From assembly GCA_958510875.1 (NCBI GenBank), contig OY294069.1, forward strand, positions 177,674,868 through 177,738,867: DNA of 64,000 nucleotides, read 5' to 3'. This document shows positions 12,406-25,586 of the stretch, in pieces. A program made the translations under genes and the position numbers. This stretch comes from Endomychus coccineus (lineage: Eukaryota > Arthropoda > Insecta > Coleoptera > Endomychidae). The notes below the pieces were generated by a model. The model saw nothing but the letters and a program-made list of their open reading frames with translations. It had not been told where the DNA came from and ran no database searches. Every line of letters starts with the position of its first letter. Position 1 is the first letter of the stretch.

Positions 12406-15400
12406 TAGTGCATTTTTTTGGTTGGAAAAACATGATCGGGATATGAAGCGGATAAAGCTTAATTTTTATCCGTTTGTGAAAGTAAGTTATATCCAGCGCC
12501 CAAAGTCTTTACGTTGCCATTCAAGCAGGCATCCGTATAGACCACTCTTCTACCTAAAAAACGGGCAGAGGAGGAGGTGGAATGCAAAAGATTAATTGTG
12601 ACCTTCTGTTATATCCGCCAATCACATGCCCGATACTATAGAGATATGTTTTACCAGTTCGATTGAAATAATTTAACATATTTATGACATGGTGGTGATA
12701 GACATCATTCCATCACTATAAAATCTGGGATATTTATCAAATTTAAGGTTACCTAGTGCATTTTTTTGGTTGGAAAAACATGATCCGGATATGAAGCGGA
12801 TAAAGCTTAATTTTTATCTGTTTGTGAAAATAGTTATATCCAGCCCCCAAAGTCTTTACGTTGCCATTCAAGCAGGCATTCGTATAGACCACTCTTCTAC
12901 CTAAAAAACAGGCAGAGGAGGAGGTGGAATGCAAAAGATTAATTGTGACCTTCTGTTATATCCGCCAATCACATGCCCGAGATTATAGATATATGTTTTA
13001 CCAGTTCAATTGAAATAATTTAACATCTTTATGACATGGTGGAGATAGACATCATTCCATCACTATAAAATCTGGGATATTGATCAAATTTAAGGTTACC
13101 TAGTGCATTTTTTTGGTTGGAAAAACATGATCGGGATATGAAGCGGATAAAGGTTAATTTTTATCTGTTTGTGAAAATAGTTATATCCAGCCCCCAAAGT
13201 CTTTACGTTGCCATTCAAGCAGGCATTCGTATAGACCACTCTTCTACCTAAAAAACGGGCAGAAGAGGAGGTGGAATGCGAAAAATTAATTGTGACCTTC
13301 TGTTATATCCGCCCAAATCACATGCCCGAGACTATAGAGATATGTTTTACCAGTTCAATTGAAATAATTTAACATCTTTATGACATGGTGGTGATAGACA
13401 TTCCATCACTATAAAATCTGAGATATTGATCAAATTTAAGGTTACCTAGTGCATTTTTTTGGTTGGAAAAACATGATCGGGATATGAAGCGGATAAAGCT
13501 TAATTTTTATCCGTTTGTGAAAGTAAGTTATATCCAGCCCCCAAAGTCTTTACGTTGCCATTCAAGCAGGCATCCGTATAGACCACTCTTCTACCTAAAA
13601 AACGGGCAGAGGAGGAGGTAGAATGCGAAAGATTAATTGTGACCTTCTGTTATATCCGCCAATCACATGCCCGAGACTATAGAGATATGTTTTACCAGTT
13701 CAATTGAAATAATTTAACATATTTATGACATGGTGGTGATAGACATTCCATCACTATAAAATCTGAGATATTGATCATATTTAAGGTTACCTAGTGCATT
13801 TTTTTGGTTGGAAAAACATGATCGGGATATGAAGCGGATAAAGCTTAATTTTTATCTGTTTGTGAAAATAGTTATATCGAGCCCCCAAAGTCTTTACGTT
13901 GCCATTCAAGCAGGCATTCGTATAGACCACTCTTCTACCTAAAAAACGGGCAGAGGAGGAGGTGGAATGTAAAAGATTAATTGTGACCTTCTGTTATATC
14001 CGCCAATCACATGTCCGAGATTATAGATATATGTTTTACCAGTTCAATTGAAATAATTTAACATCTTTATGACATGGTGGTGATAGACATCATTCCATCA
14101 CTATAAAATCTGGGATATTGATCAAATTTAAGGTTACCTAGTGCATTTTTTTGGTTGGAAAAACAGATCGGGATATGAAGCGGATAAAGCTTAATTTTTA
14201 TCTGTTTGTGAAAATAGTTATATCCAGCCCCCAAAGTCTTTACGTTGCCATTCAAGCAGGCATCCGTATAGACCACTCTTCTACCTAAAAAACGGGCAGA
14301 GGAGGAGGTGGAATGCAAAAGATTAATTGTGACCTTCTGTTATATCCGCCAATCACATGCCCGAGACTATAGAGATATGTTTTACCAGTTCAATTGAAAT
14401 AATTTAACATCTTTATGACATGGTGGTGATAGACATTCCATCACTATAAAATCTGAGATATTGATCAAATTTAAGGTTACCTAGTGCATTTTTTTGGTTG
14501 GAAAAATATGATCGGGATATGAAGCGGATAAAGCTTAATTTTTATCTGTTTGTGAAAGTAAGTTATATCCAGCCCCCAAAGTCTTTACGTTGCCATTCAA
14601 GCAGGCATCCGTATAGACCACTCTTCTACCTAAAAAACGGGCAGAGGAGGAGGTGGAATGCAAAAGATTAATTGTGACCTTCTGTTATATCCGCCAATCA
14701 CATGCCCGAGACTATAGAGATATGTTTTACCAGTTCAATTGAAATAATTTAACATCTTTATGACATGGTGGTGATAGACATTCCATCACTATAAAATCTG
14801 AGATATTGATCAAATTTAAGGTTACCTAGTGCATTTTTTTGGTTGGAAAAACATGATCGGGATATGAAGCGGATAAAGCTTAATTTTTATCTGTTTGTGA
14901 AAGTAAGTTATATCCAGTCCCCAAAGTCTTTACGTTGCCATTCAAGCAGGCATCCGTATAGACCACGCTTCTACCTAAAAAACGGGCAGAGGAGGAGGTG
15001 GAATGCAAAAGATTAATTGTGACCTTCTGTTATATCCGCCAATCACATGCCCGAGACTATAGAGATATGTTTTACCAGTTCAATTGAAATAATTTAACAT
15101 CTTTATGACATGGTGGTGATAGACATTCCATCACTATAAAATCTGAGATATTGATCAAATTTAAGGTTACCTAGTGCATTTTTTTGGTTGGAAAAACATG
15201 ATCGGGATATGAAGCGGATAAAGCTTAATTTTTATCTGTTTGTGAAAGTAAGTTATATCCAGTCCCCAAAGTCTTTACGTTGCCATTCAAGCAGGCATCC
15301 GTATAGATCACGCTTCTACCTAAAAAACGGTCAGAGGAGGAGGTGGAATGCAAAAGATTAATTGTGACCTTCTGTTATATCCGCCAATCACATGCCCGAG

Positions 15401-17927
15401 ACTATAGAGATATGTTTTACCAGTTCAATTGAAATAATTTAACATCTTTATGACATGGTGGTGATAGACATTTCATCACTATAAAATCTGAGATATTGAT
15501 CAAATTTAAGGTTACCTAGTGCATTTTTTTGGTTTGAAAAACATGATCGGGATATGAAGCGGATAAAGCTTAATTTTTATCTGTTTGTGAAAATAGTTAT
15601 ATCCAGCCCCCAAAGTGTTTACGTTGCCATTCAAGTAGGCATTCGTATAGACCACTCTTCTACCTAAAAAACGGGCAGAGGAGGAGGTGGAATGCAAAAA
15701 ATTAATTGTGACCTTCTGTTATATCCGCCAATCACATGCCCGAGACTATAGAGATATGTTTTACCAGTTCAATTGAAATAATTTAACATCTTTATGACAT
15801 GGTGGTGATAGACATTCCATCACTATAAAATCTGAGATATTGATCAAATTTAAGGTTACCTAGTGCATTTTTTTGGTTGGAAAAACATGATCGGGATATG
15901 AAGCGGATAAAGCTTAATTTTTATCTGTTTGTGAAAGTAAGTTATATCCAGCCCCCAAAGTCTTTACGTTGCCATTCAAGCAGGCATCCGTATAGACCAC
16001 GCTTCTACCTAAAAAACGGGCAGAGGAGGAGGTGGAATGCAAAAGATTAATTGTGACCTTCTGTTATATCCGCCAATCACATGCCCGAGACTATAGAGAT
16101 ATGTTTTACCAGTTCAATTGAAATAATTTAACATATTTATGACATGGTGGTGATAGACATTCCATCACTATAAAATCTGAGATATTGATCATATTTAAGG
16201 TTACCTAGTGCATTTTTTTGGTTGGAAAAACATGATCGGGATATGAAGCGGATAAAGCTTAATTTTTATCTGTTTGTGAAAATAGTTATATCCAGCCCCC
16301 AAAGTCTTTACGTTGCCATTCAAGCAGGCATTCGTATAGACCACTCTTCTACCTAAAAAACGGGCAGAGGAGGAGGTGGAATGCAAAAGATTAATTGTGA
16401 CCTTCTGTTATATCCGCCAATCACATGCCCGAGATTATAGATATATGTTTTACCAGTTCAATTGAAATAATTTAACATCTTTATGACATGGTGGTGATAG
16501 ACATCATTCCATCACTATAAAATCTGGGATATTGATCAAATTTAAAGTTACCTAGTGCATTTTTTTGGTTGGAAAAACATGATCGGGATATGAAGCGGAT
16601 AAAGCTTAATTTTTATCTGTTTGTGAAAATAGTTATATCCAGCCCCCAAAGTCTTTACGTTGCCATTCAAGCAGGCATCCGTATAGACCACTCTTCTACC
16701 TAAAAAACGGGCAGAGGAGGAGGTGGAATGCAAAAGATTAATTGTGACCTTCTGTTATATCCGCCAATCACATGCCCGAGACTATAGAGATATGTTTTAC
16801 CAGTTCAATTGAAATAATTTAACATCTTTATGACATGGTGGTGATAGACATTCCATCACTATAAAATCTGAGATATTGATCAAATTTAAGGTTACCTAGT
16901 GCATTTTTTTGGTTGGAAAAACATGATCGGGATATGAAGCGGATAAAGCTTAATTTTTATCTGTTTGTGAAAGTAAGTTATATCCAGCCCCCAAAGTCTT
17001 TACGTTGCCATTCAAGCAGGCATCCGTATAGACCACTCTTCTACCTAAAAAACGGGCAGAGGAGGAGGTGGAATGCAAAAGATTAATTGTGACCTTCTGT
17101 TATATCCGCCAATCACATGCCCGAGACTATAGAGATATGTTTTACCAGTTCAATTGAAATAATTTAACATCTTTATGACATGGTGGTGATAGACATTCCA
17201 TCACTATAAAATCTGAGATATTGATCAAATTTAAGGTTACCTAGTGCATTTTTTTGGTTGGAAAAACATGATCGGGATATGAAGCGGATAAAGCTTAATT
17301 TTTATCTGTTTGTGAAAATAGTTATATCCAGCCCCCAAAGTCTTTACGTTGCCATTCAAGCAGGCATTCGTATAGACCACTCTTCTACCTAAAAAACGGG
17401 CAGAGGAGGAGGTGGAATGCAAAAGATTAATTGTGACCTTCTGTTATATCCGCCAATCACATGCCCGAGACTATAGAGATATGTTTTACCAGTTCAATTG
17501 AAATAATGTAACATATTTATGACATGGTGGTTATAGACATTCCATCACTATAAAATCTGAGATATTGATCATATTTAAGGTTACCTAGTGCATTTTTTTG
17601 GTTGGAAAAACATGATCGGGATATGAAGCGGATAAAGCTTAATTTTTATCTGTTTGTGAAAATAGTTATATCCAGCCCCCAAAGTCTTTACGTTGCCATT
17701 CAAGCAGGCATTCGTATAGACCACTCTTCTACCTAAAAAACAGGCAGAGGAGGAGGTGGAATGCAAAAGATTAATTGTGACCTTCTGTTATATCCGCCAA
17801 TCACATGCCCGAGATTATAGATATATGTTTTACCAGTTCAATTGAAATAATTTAACATCTTTATGACATGGTGGTGATAGACATCATTCCATCACTATAA
17901 AATCTGGGATATTGATCAAATTTAAGG
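12406..17927. repeat. Satellite array, mixed monomers without clear higher-order order
   Basis: About 16 monomers that share the consensus but carry many private changes, for example GATCCGG at 12782, AAAGGTTAAT at 13150, CCCAAATCACA at 13313, AAACAGATCGG at 14161 and GTATAGATCACG at 15301. I see no repeat of the 14-monomer order here. Pairs of neighbours share variants (CCAGTCCCC at about 14915 and 15261; CACGCTTC at about 14965, 15309 and 15998), which points to small local duplications. Confidence 0.7.
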
Positions 17928-20900
17928 TTACCTAGTGCATTTTTTTGGTTGGAAAAACATGATCGGGATATGAAGCGGATAAAGCTTAATTTTTATCTGT
18001 TTGTGAAAATAGTTATATCCAGCCCCCAAAGTCTTTACGTTGCCATTCAAGCAGGCATCCGTATAGACCACTCTTCTACCTAAAAAACGGGCAGAGGAGG
18101 AGGTGGAATGCAAAAGATTAATTGTGACCTTCTGTTATATCCGCCAATCACATGCCCGAGATTATAGATATATGTTTTACCAGTTCAATTGAAATAATTT
18201 AACATCTTTATGACATGGTGGTGATAGACATCATTCCATCACTATAAAATCTGGGATATTGATCAAATTTAAGGTTACCTAGTGCATTTTTTTGGTTGGA
18301 AAAACATGATCGGGATATGAAGCGGATAAAGCTTAATTTTTATCTGTTTGTGAAAATAGTTATATCCAGCCCCCAAAGTCTTTACGTTGCCATTCAAGCA
18401 GGCATCCGTATAGACCACTCTTCTACCTAAAAAACGGGCAGAGGAGGAGGTGGAATGCAAAAGATTAATTGTGACCTTCTGTTATATCCGCCAATCACAT
18501 GCCCGAGATTATAGATATATGTTTTACCAGTTCAATTGAAATAATTTAACATCTTTATGACATGGTGGTGATAGACATCATTCCATCACTATAAAATCTG
18601 GGATATTGATCAAATTTAAGGTTACCTAGTGCATTTTTTTGGTTGGAAAAACATGATCGGGATATGAAGCGGATAAAGCTTAATTTTTATCTGTTTGTGA
18701 AAATAGTTATATCCAGCCCCCAAAGTCTTTACGTTGCCATTCAAGCAGGCATCCGTATAGACCACTCTTCTACCTAAAAAACGGGCAGAGGAGGAGGTGG
18801 AATGCAAAAGATTAATTGTGACCTTCTGTTATATCCGCCAATCACATGCCCGAGATTATAGATATATGTTTTACCAGTTCAATTGAAATAATTTAACATC
18901 TTTATGACATGGTGGTGATAGACATCATTCCATCACTATAAAATCTGGGATATTGATCAAATTTAAGGTTACCTAGTGCATTTTTTTGGTTGGAAAAACA
19001 TGATCGGGATATGAAGCGGATAAAGCTTAATTTTTATCTGTTTGAGAAAATAGTTATATCCAGCCCCCAAAGTCTTTAAGTTGCCATTCAAGCAGGCATT
19101 CGTATAGACCACTCTTCTACCTAAAAAACGGGCAGAGGAGGAGGTGGAATGCAAAAGATTAATTGTGACCTTCTGTTATATCCGCCAATCACATGCCCGA
19201 GATTATAGATATATGTTTTACCAGTTCAATTGAAATAATTTAACATCTTTATGACATGGTGGTGATAGACATCATTCCATCACTATAAAATCTGGGATAT
19301 TGATCAAATTTAAGGTTACCTAGTGCATTTTTTTGGTTGGAAAAACATGATCGGGATATGAAGCGGATAAAGCTTAATTTTTATCTGTTTGTGAAAATAG
19401 TTATATCCAGCCCCCAAAGTCTTTACGTTGCCATTCAAGCAGGCATCCGTATAGACCACTCTTCTACCTAAAAAACGGGCAGAGGAGGAGGTGGAATGCA
19501 AAAGATTAATTGTGACCTTCTGTTATATCCGCCAATCACATGCCCGAGACTATAGAGATATGTTTTACCAGTTCAATTGAAATAATTTAACATCTTTATG
19601 ACATGGTGGTGATAGACATTCCATCACTATAAAATCTGAGATATTGATCAAATTTAAGGTTACCTAGTGCATTTTTTTGGTTGGAAAAACATGATCGGGA
19701 TATGAAGCGGATAAAGCTTAATTTTTATCTGTTTGAGAAAATAGTTATATCCAGCCCCCAAAGTCTTTAAGTTGCCATTCAAGCAGGCATTCGTATAGAC
19801 CACTCTTCTACCTAAAAAACGGGCAGAGGAGGAGGTGGAATGCAAAAGATTAATTGTGACCTTCTGTTATATCCGCCAATCACATGCCCGAGATTATAGA
19901 TATATGTTTTACCAGTTCAATTGAAATAATTTAACATCTTTATGACATGGTGGTGATAGACATCATTCCATCACTATAAAATCTGGGATATTGATCAAAT
20001 TTAAGGTTACCTAGTGCATTTTTTTGGTTGGAAAAACATGATCGGGATATGAAGCGGATAAAGCTTAATTTTTATCTGTTTGAGAAAATAGTTATATCCA
20101 GCCCCCAAAGTCTTTAAGTTGCCATTCAAGCAGGCATTCGTATAGACCACTCTTCTACCTAAAAAACGGGCAGAGGAGGAGGTGGAATGCAAAAGATTAA
20201 TTGTGACCTTCTGTTATATCCGCCAATCACATGCCCGAGACTATAGATATATGTTTTACCAGTTCAATTGAAATAATTTAACATCTTTATGACATGGTGG
20301 TGATAGACATCATTCCATCACTATAAAATCTGGGATATTGATCAAATTTAAGGTTACCTAGTGCATTTTTTTGGTTGGAAAAACATGATCGGGATATGAA
20401 GCCGATAAAGCTTAATTTTTATCTGTTTGAGAAAATAGTTATATCCAGCCCCCAAAGTCTTTAAGTTGCCATTCAAGCAGGCATTCGTATAGACCACTCT
20501 TCTACCTAAAAAACGGGCAGAGGAGGAGGTGGAATGCAAAAGATTAATTGTGACCTTCTGTTATATCCGCCAATCACATGCCCGAGATTATAGATATATG
20601 TTTTACCAGTTCAATTGAAATAATTTAACATCTTTATGACATGGTGGTGATAGACATCATTCCATCACTATAAAATCTGGGATATTGATCAAATTTAAGG
20701 TTACCTAGTGCATTTTTTTGGTTGGAAAAACATGATCGGGATATGAAGCGGATAAAGCTTAATTTTTATCTGTTTGAGAAAATAGTTATATCCAGCCCCC
20801 AAAGTCTTTAAGTTGCCATTCAAGCAGGCATTCGTATAGACCACTCTTCTACCTAAAAAACGGGCAGAGGAGGAGGTGGAATGCAAAAGATTAATTGTGA

Positions 20901-22438
20901 CCTTCTGTTATATCCGCCAATCACATGCCCGAGATTATAGATATATGTTTTACCAGTTCAATTGAAATAATTTAACATCTTTATGACATGGTGGTGATAG
21001 ACATCATTCCATCACTATAAAATCTGGGATATTGATCGTATTTAAGGTTACCTAGTGCATTTTTTTGGTTGGAAAAACATGATCGGGATATGAAGCGGAT
21101 AAAGCTTAATTTTTATCTGTTTGAGAAAATAGTTATATCCAGCCCCCAAAGTCTTTAAGTTGCCATTCAAGCAGGCATTCGTATAGACCACTCTTCTACC
21201 TAAAAAACGGGCAGAGGAGGAGGTGGAATGCAAAAGATTAATTGTGACCTTCTGTTATATCCGCCAATCACATGCCCGAGATTATAGATATATGTTTTAC
21301 CAGTTCAATTGAAATAATTTAACATCTTTATGACATGGTGGTGATAGACATCATTCCATCACTATAAAATCTGGGATATTGATCAAATTTAAGGTTACCT
21401 AGTGCATTTTTTTGGTTGGAAAAACATGATCGGGATATGAAGCGGATAAAGCTTAATTTTTATCTGTTTGAGAAAATAGTTATATCCAGCCCCCAAAGTC
21501 TTTAAGTTGCCATTCAAGCAGGCATTCGTATAGACCACTCTTCTACCTAAAAAACGGGCAGAGGAGGAGGTGGAATGCAAAAGATTAATTGTGACCTTCT
21601 GTTATATCCGCCAATCACATGCCCGAGATTATAGATATATGTTTTACCAGTTCAATTGAAATAATTTAACATCTTTATGACATGGTGGTGATAGACATCA
21701 TTCCATCACTATAAAATCTGGGATATTGATCAAATTTAAGGTTACCTAGTGCATTTTTTTGGTTGGAAAAACATGATCGGGATATGAAGCGGATAAAGCT
21801 TAATTTTTATCTGTTTGTGAAAATAGTTATATCCAGCCCCCAAAGTCTTTACGTTGCCATTCAAGCAGGCATCCGTATAGACCACTCTTCTACCTAAAAA
21901 ACGGGCAGAGGAGGAGGTGGAATGCAAAAGATTAATTGTGACCTTCTGTTATATCCGCCAATCACATGCCCGAGACTATAGAGATATGTTTTACCAGTTC
22001 AATTGAAATAATTTAACATCTTTATGACATGGTGGTGATAGACATTCCATCACTATAAAATCTGAGATATTGATCAAATTTAAGGTTACCTAGTGCATTT
22101 TTTTGGTTGGAAAAACATGATCGGGATATGAAGCGGATAAAGCTTAATTTTTATCTGTTTGTGAAAGTAAGTTATATCCAGCCCCCAAAGTCTTTACGTT
22201 GCCATTCAAGCAGGCATCCGTATAGACCACTCTTCTACCTAAAAAACGGGCAGGGGAGGAGGTGGAATGCAAAAGATTAATTGTGACCTTCTGTTATATC
22301 CGCCAATCACATGCCCGAGACTATAGAGATATGTTTTACCAGTTCAATTGAAATAATTTAACATCTTTATGACATGGTGGTGATAGACATCATTCCATCA
22401 CTATAAAATCTGGGATATTGATCAAATTTAAGGTTACC
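17928..22438. repeat. Satellite array, locally homogenised 347-bp subfamily
   Basis: Three consecutive 347-bp monomers (17928, 18275, 18622) are almost identical. A subtype marked by GTTTGAGAAAATAG and CTTTAAGTTGCC then occurs at 18969 and 19660, and in five further consecutive copies (20007, 20354, 20701, 21048, 21395). A few singletons break the identity: GCCGATAAAG at 20401 and GATCGTATTT at about 21036. Such runs of identical neighbours are the expected mark of recent local amplification. Confidence 0.8.
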
Positions 22439-22763
22439 TAGTGCATTTTTTTGGTTGGAAAAACATGATCGGGATATGAAGCGGATAAAGCTTAATTTTT
22501 ATCTGTTTGTGAAAGTAAGTTATATCCAGTCCCCAAAGTCTTTACGTTGCCATTCAAGCAGGCATCCGTATAGACCACGCTTCTACCTAAAAACGGGCAG
22601 AGGAGGAGGTGGAATGCAAAAGATTAATTGTGACCTTCTGTTATATCCGCCAATCACATGCCCGAGACTATAGAGATATGTTTTACCAGTTCAATTGAAA
22701 TAACTTAACATCTTTATGACACGGTGGTGATAGACATTCCTCTAGAATCTAACATATTGATCA
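22439..22763. repeat. Terminal, decaying satellite monomer at the right array edge
   Basis: The monomer is normal until about 22738. Then the usual ccatcactataaaatctgag becomes ctctagaatctaacat before ending in attgatcaaattt. Unique sequence and a fold-back element follow directly. There is no visible target-site duplication, so the edge looks like decay or recombination rather than insertion. Confidence 0.7.
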
Positions 22764-23480
22764 AATTTCAATCAAAAACCATCGATTTTGCTCGAAATTT
22801 CGAAAATTCATAACCCTTGTTCTTTCGAGTACTTCCGACATTACTAGAAGTTTGAAAATAAGCGCAATCTTAATATTATTGAATGGTAGTACACATTGAA
22901 AAAACATCGATATTCGAGAGAGGGTTTCCGAGAAATTGTTGTTTTTTACGAGCCTAGCGCGGCGGCCGTCCCTTCCACGCGCGCCGCACAGCCAAGCGCA
23001 CGAAATACCATTATTTAAAATAATTGTTTTACCAACTTTTACGAAAGATAAGAGGTTGAAAATTTGTTAAGTTGTTCATTAACTATTGAAGATGATCCCG
23101 TAAAAAAATAGCTCGTTGATGGGCACAAAAGCTATAACCTATTACAATTCCAACTCTTAATCTTTTAAAGAACAGGAGTTATGAATTTTTGAAATTTCTA
23201 GCAAAGTCGATAGTTTTTTGCATTTTGCGGGGTCACCGTTGGACCAATCGTCTTTTCACGGCGCATAAGCTTATTAACAGCTTTTTCTTTTCAACTCAAT
23301 CCGACGATGTCCGACGCGAAAAACCCATTTTGGCCATTTTTACCATTTTTTTTTGGACCATTTCAGACGATCAAAAAGTGTACATTTTAGTTCCTCCAAT
23401 TTGTATCATAATTATCTACTTGAAGCTATTTTTTTCTCCGAACTCAGAATTAGAAACTCCAAAAAGCTTATTCTATCACA
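22764..23480. mobile_element. Fold-back (inverted-repeat) element with GC-rich core
   Basis: About 60 bp at 22768-22830 (atcgattttgctcgaaattt) reappear inverted and diverged at about 23163-23228 (aaatttctagcaaagtcgat). Weaker inverted similarity continues inward. Between the arms lies a short, strongly GC-rich island at about 22952-23000 (gcgcggcggccgtccc), unusual for this AT-rich window. Long open frames over the right half carry no motif. I read this as a non-autonomous palindromic transposon; the family is unknown to me. Confidence 0.55.
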
Positions 23481-23519
23481 CTATAATGGGGATGCTCTTT
23501 AGACAGCGGGCTTACATAG

Positions 23520-23905
23520 AACCAACATGTATAGTGAAAAACGCAAACTAAATTACCACTTGAAAATAAGCTAATTTATAAACCAATTCTCAACCCAATA
23601 TGGGTATACGGTATAGAATTTTGGGGTTGTACTAGCAAATCGAAAAAAAAATACAGAAATGTCAATCAAAAATATTATGCATGATAATTAATTATTAATT
23701 GTATGTTTCCAACAAGACAATTCATAAATATATGAAAGTGTAATTCATCAAGGACGTGATAAAAGATAAAAATATTAAACACGAAAATAATCTAGTTATT
23801 CCAATACATTCTGGTACCACAAAAAACAAGGAGACTCAAAAGGAAATACCAGAGTGATCTGAAGGAAGACTAAGGAGGGCTTGTGACTAAGAGAATACCT
23901 CGTCA
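23520..23905 (+). pseudogene. Decayed jockey-like LINE reverse transcriptase C-terminal fragment
   Basis: Plus-strand translation around 23567-23646 reads NKLIYKPILNPIWVYGIEFW followed by GCTSKSK. This is the hallmark of the C-terminal region after the reverse transcriptase domain in jockey-clade non-LTR retrotransposons (the usual motif is KPIWTYGIQLWG). Upstream, RKLNYHL fits the preceding RHSKL-type region. Downstream, RLKRKYQSDL near 23840 fits the element's end region. Stops and frameshifts lie between these patches, so it is dead. It abuts the fold-back element. Confidence 0.7.
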
Positions 23906-24333
23906 AAAGTCAATAAAGAACTACTGAGTCCTTAATCCAGCACATCAGCTTTTAAATTTTTTAGTAATTCTGATTGCTAATAAATAATTATATGAAAAAA
24001 TATATGTTTTATTACTTTGATATTTCTCAAATTCAACATAAACATAATATGGCCTGGACAGTTAATATTTAATTCTTAATGAGCAAATTCATCAATAGTT
24101 CTGTGTTAAGTGTTAACTTGACATCATTCAAAGCAAATGTATAAATTTAGCAGAACATTATATTATTAGGTACAGATTTTTATGATGATGACTTGTTCCT
24201 TCATACTATGAGGTGGGTCAAAGCTGGTTGCAACAGTTCAAACTGATAAATACACTTAGTATCATCTCATATCAAAATATTTTTAACATTAATTTATTCT
24301 ATATTAGAAAATAATAATAATTGAATTACTTAC

Positions 24334-24443
24334 ATATCATCAAATGCACCAGTTGCTTGTTTATAAAACCACCAGATGTTGAAGGAAAGTGTAGATTACT
24401 ATTCGATAACCACTCAAAGTTGACCCCATTATAATGCCAAGAA
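24334..24443 (-). other. Possible minus-strand exon (110 nt), function unknown
   Basis: On the minus strand a 110-nt segment lies between a plausible acceptor (gttacag) and a perfect gtaagt donor, and one frame is open across it. The 36 codons contain SWHYNGVNFEW and FPSTSGGFINKQ. I do not recognise the peptide. Open frames this short arise by chance in AT-rich DNA, so this is only a candidate. Confidence 0.2.
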
Positions 24444-25263
24444 CTGTAACTAAACAAAATTTTTCAAACATGTAGCTGTGGAATCTCTAAATCAACACAT
24501 TCTTCCATGAATTGTAACTTAATAAACAATAATTTGATATTAAATAATCTCACTTTACACGTTTTATTCCAAGTATTTGCTAATTCTAGAATAGGTACCT
24601 ACTCACAATTCATGCTTTATGAAATCGTTCATTTAACATAAAGTATTTTCCACCGCCAACTACATTCCATCAACGAATTCCATAACGTTTTATCTATTTA
24701 GATCTGGGTAGGTTGTTATATATGAAATATCTTCACTACTTAGAAAACCATATTAACACGGTTTGCAATCCTCATTCTACCATCACAAAGCACTTTATAA
24801 TTATATTGACATAATCACACTAACAAATAACTTTCAACAAAACTTAAGCTTTGTTGCTCAAACGTTCGCCATCTCCGATTTTTAATTGGAATTCGTCTGT
24901 TACTAGTTAATCAGCACAGAACCACATCATCATAGAACAACTATTATAGTACACACTCTTCTCTTACCCATATACCATAGAGATCGTACAAGTTTATACG
25001 ACCGTGGTTCTGACCTGGTAGCAGTAAATCAACGACATCATACATAGAGAAACTAATCTTTTAATTGAATTAAAGTAATCATAGACCGACAATATGGGTG
25101 AAATAAAAGACGACACAGATTAGTTCCCGGACTGGTCATATTGAATACTTCTTTTCAGACATCCAAATATTCCAAGTAAAACTGAAGTAGCTAATGTAAT
25201 GAATAGCGCTCGATACAACAAAAATGAATACAAACGGAACAGGAATACGTTCGAATATCACCT

Positions 25264-25366
25264 GCGCCATTAAGGTACGTCACTATTCATTGCTATTATA
25301 GTCGATTATCGCTTGCGCCATTAAAGTACGTGACTATTCGATGCTATTATAGTCGATTATCGCTTG
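25264..25366. repeat. Two-copy 51-bp direct tandem repeat
   Basis: The unit begins gcgccattaa and includes gctattatagtcgattatcg. It occurs at 25264 and 25315 with a few mismatches. It lies about 220 bp outside the left end of the mariner-type transposon. Confidence 0.75.
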
Positions 25367-25586
25367 CATTACTTTCGGTTTCATTACGAATTTACGAATA
25401 CTGGTTGGCTACCATACTAGTTCATTAATAGCACAGTTTAGTTTATACTTCCTACTCTATTGTTGATACACCCAAATTAATGTTTCACAAAAATTGTTGA
25501 TTGTCCGGCTTATTTTCTGTACCACCATAGTTCACTAGATATTAGATTTTTCAAATAATGTGGTAAAAAATTTATATTTACTTATA

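Larger units (their letters stand above)
1..22763. repeat. Satellite DNA array, ~344-347 bp monomer, about 66 tandem copies
   Basis: The whole stretch is head-to-tail copies of one monomer. Taking tagtgcattttttt as the start, copies begin at 1, 345, 687, 1034, 1380 and so on; the last begins at 22439. Length varies with small indels: a 3-bp cat insertion in gacatCATtccatc, gaaaatag versus gaaagtaag, and aaaaac versus gaaa near the start. Diagnostic variants (TTAACG/TTTACG/TTTAAG, attatagatat/actatagagat, acTTaaaaacggg/acCTaaaaaacggg) define monomer subtypes. Each copy has a purine tract (gcagaggaggaggtgg) and an AT-rich second half. Many copies are open for 61-83 codons on either strand, but only because the same DNA repeats; I do not call these genes. 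The block could be centromeric or other heterochromatin; the sequence alone does not say. It runs off the left edge. Confidence 0.97.
23946..25560. other. AT-rich stretch with no confident gene
   Basis: Only short frames in all phases. A 51-bp tandem duplication at 25264-25366 and one possible minus-strand exon at 24334-24443 are listed separately. I see no transposase or RT motif here. Confidence 0.5.

Noticed and set aside
684..22673. Dozens of 61-83 codon open frames on both strands in the satellite
   Set aside because: They recur only because the monomer recurs, exist on both strands at once, change frame with small indels, and carry no domain. They are consequences of the repeat.
1..22763. 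CENP-B box or hammerhead ribozyme in the satellite monomer
   Set aside because: The only CGGG context (ctaaaaaacgggc) lacks the TTCG half of a CENP-B box, and no ctgatga core of a hammerhead is present on either strand.
23189..23551. 120-codon open frame on the plus strand
   Set aside because: It overlies the fold-back element, is phenylalanine/isoleucine-rich from AT content, and has no motif.
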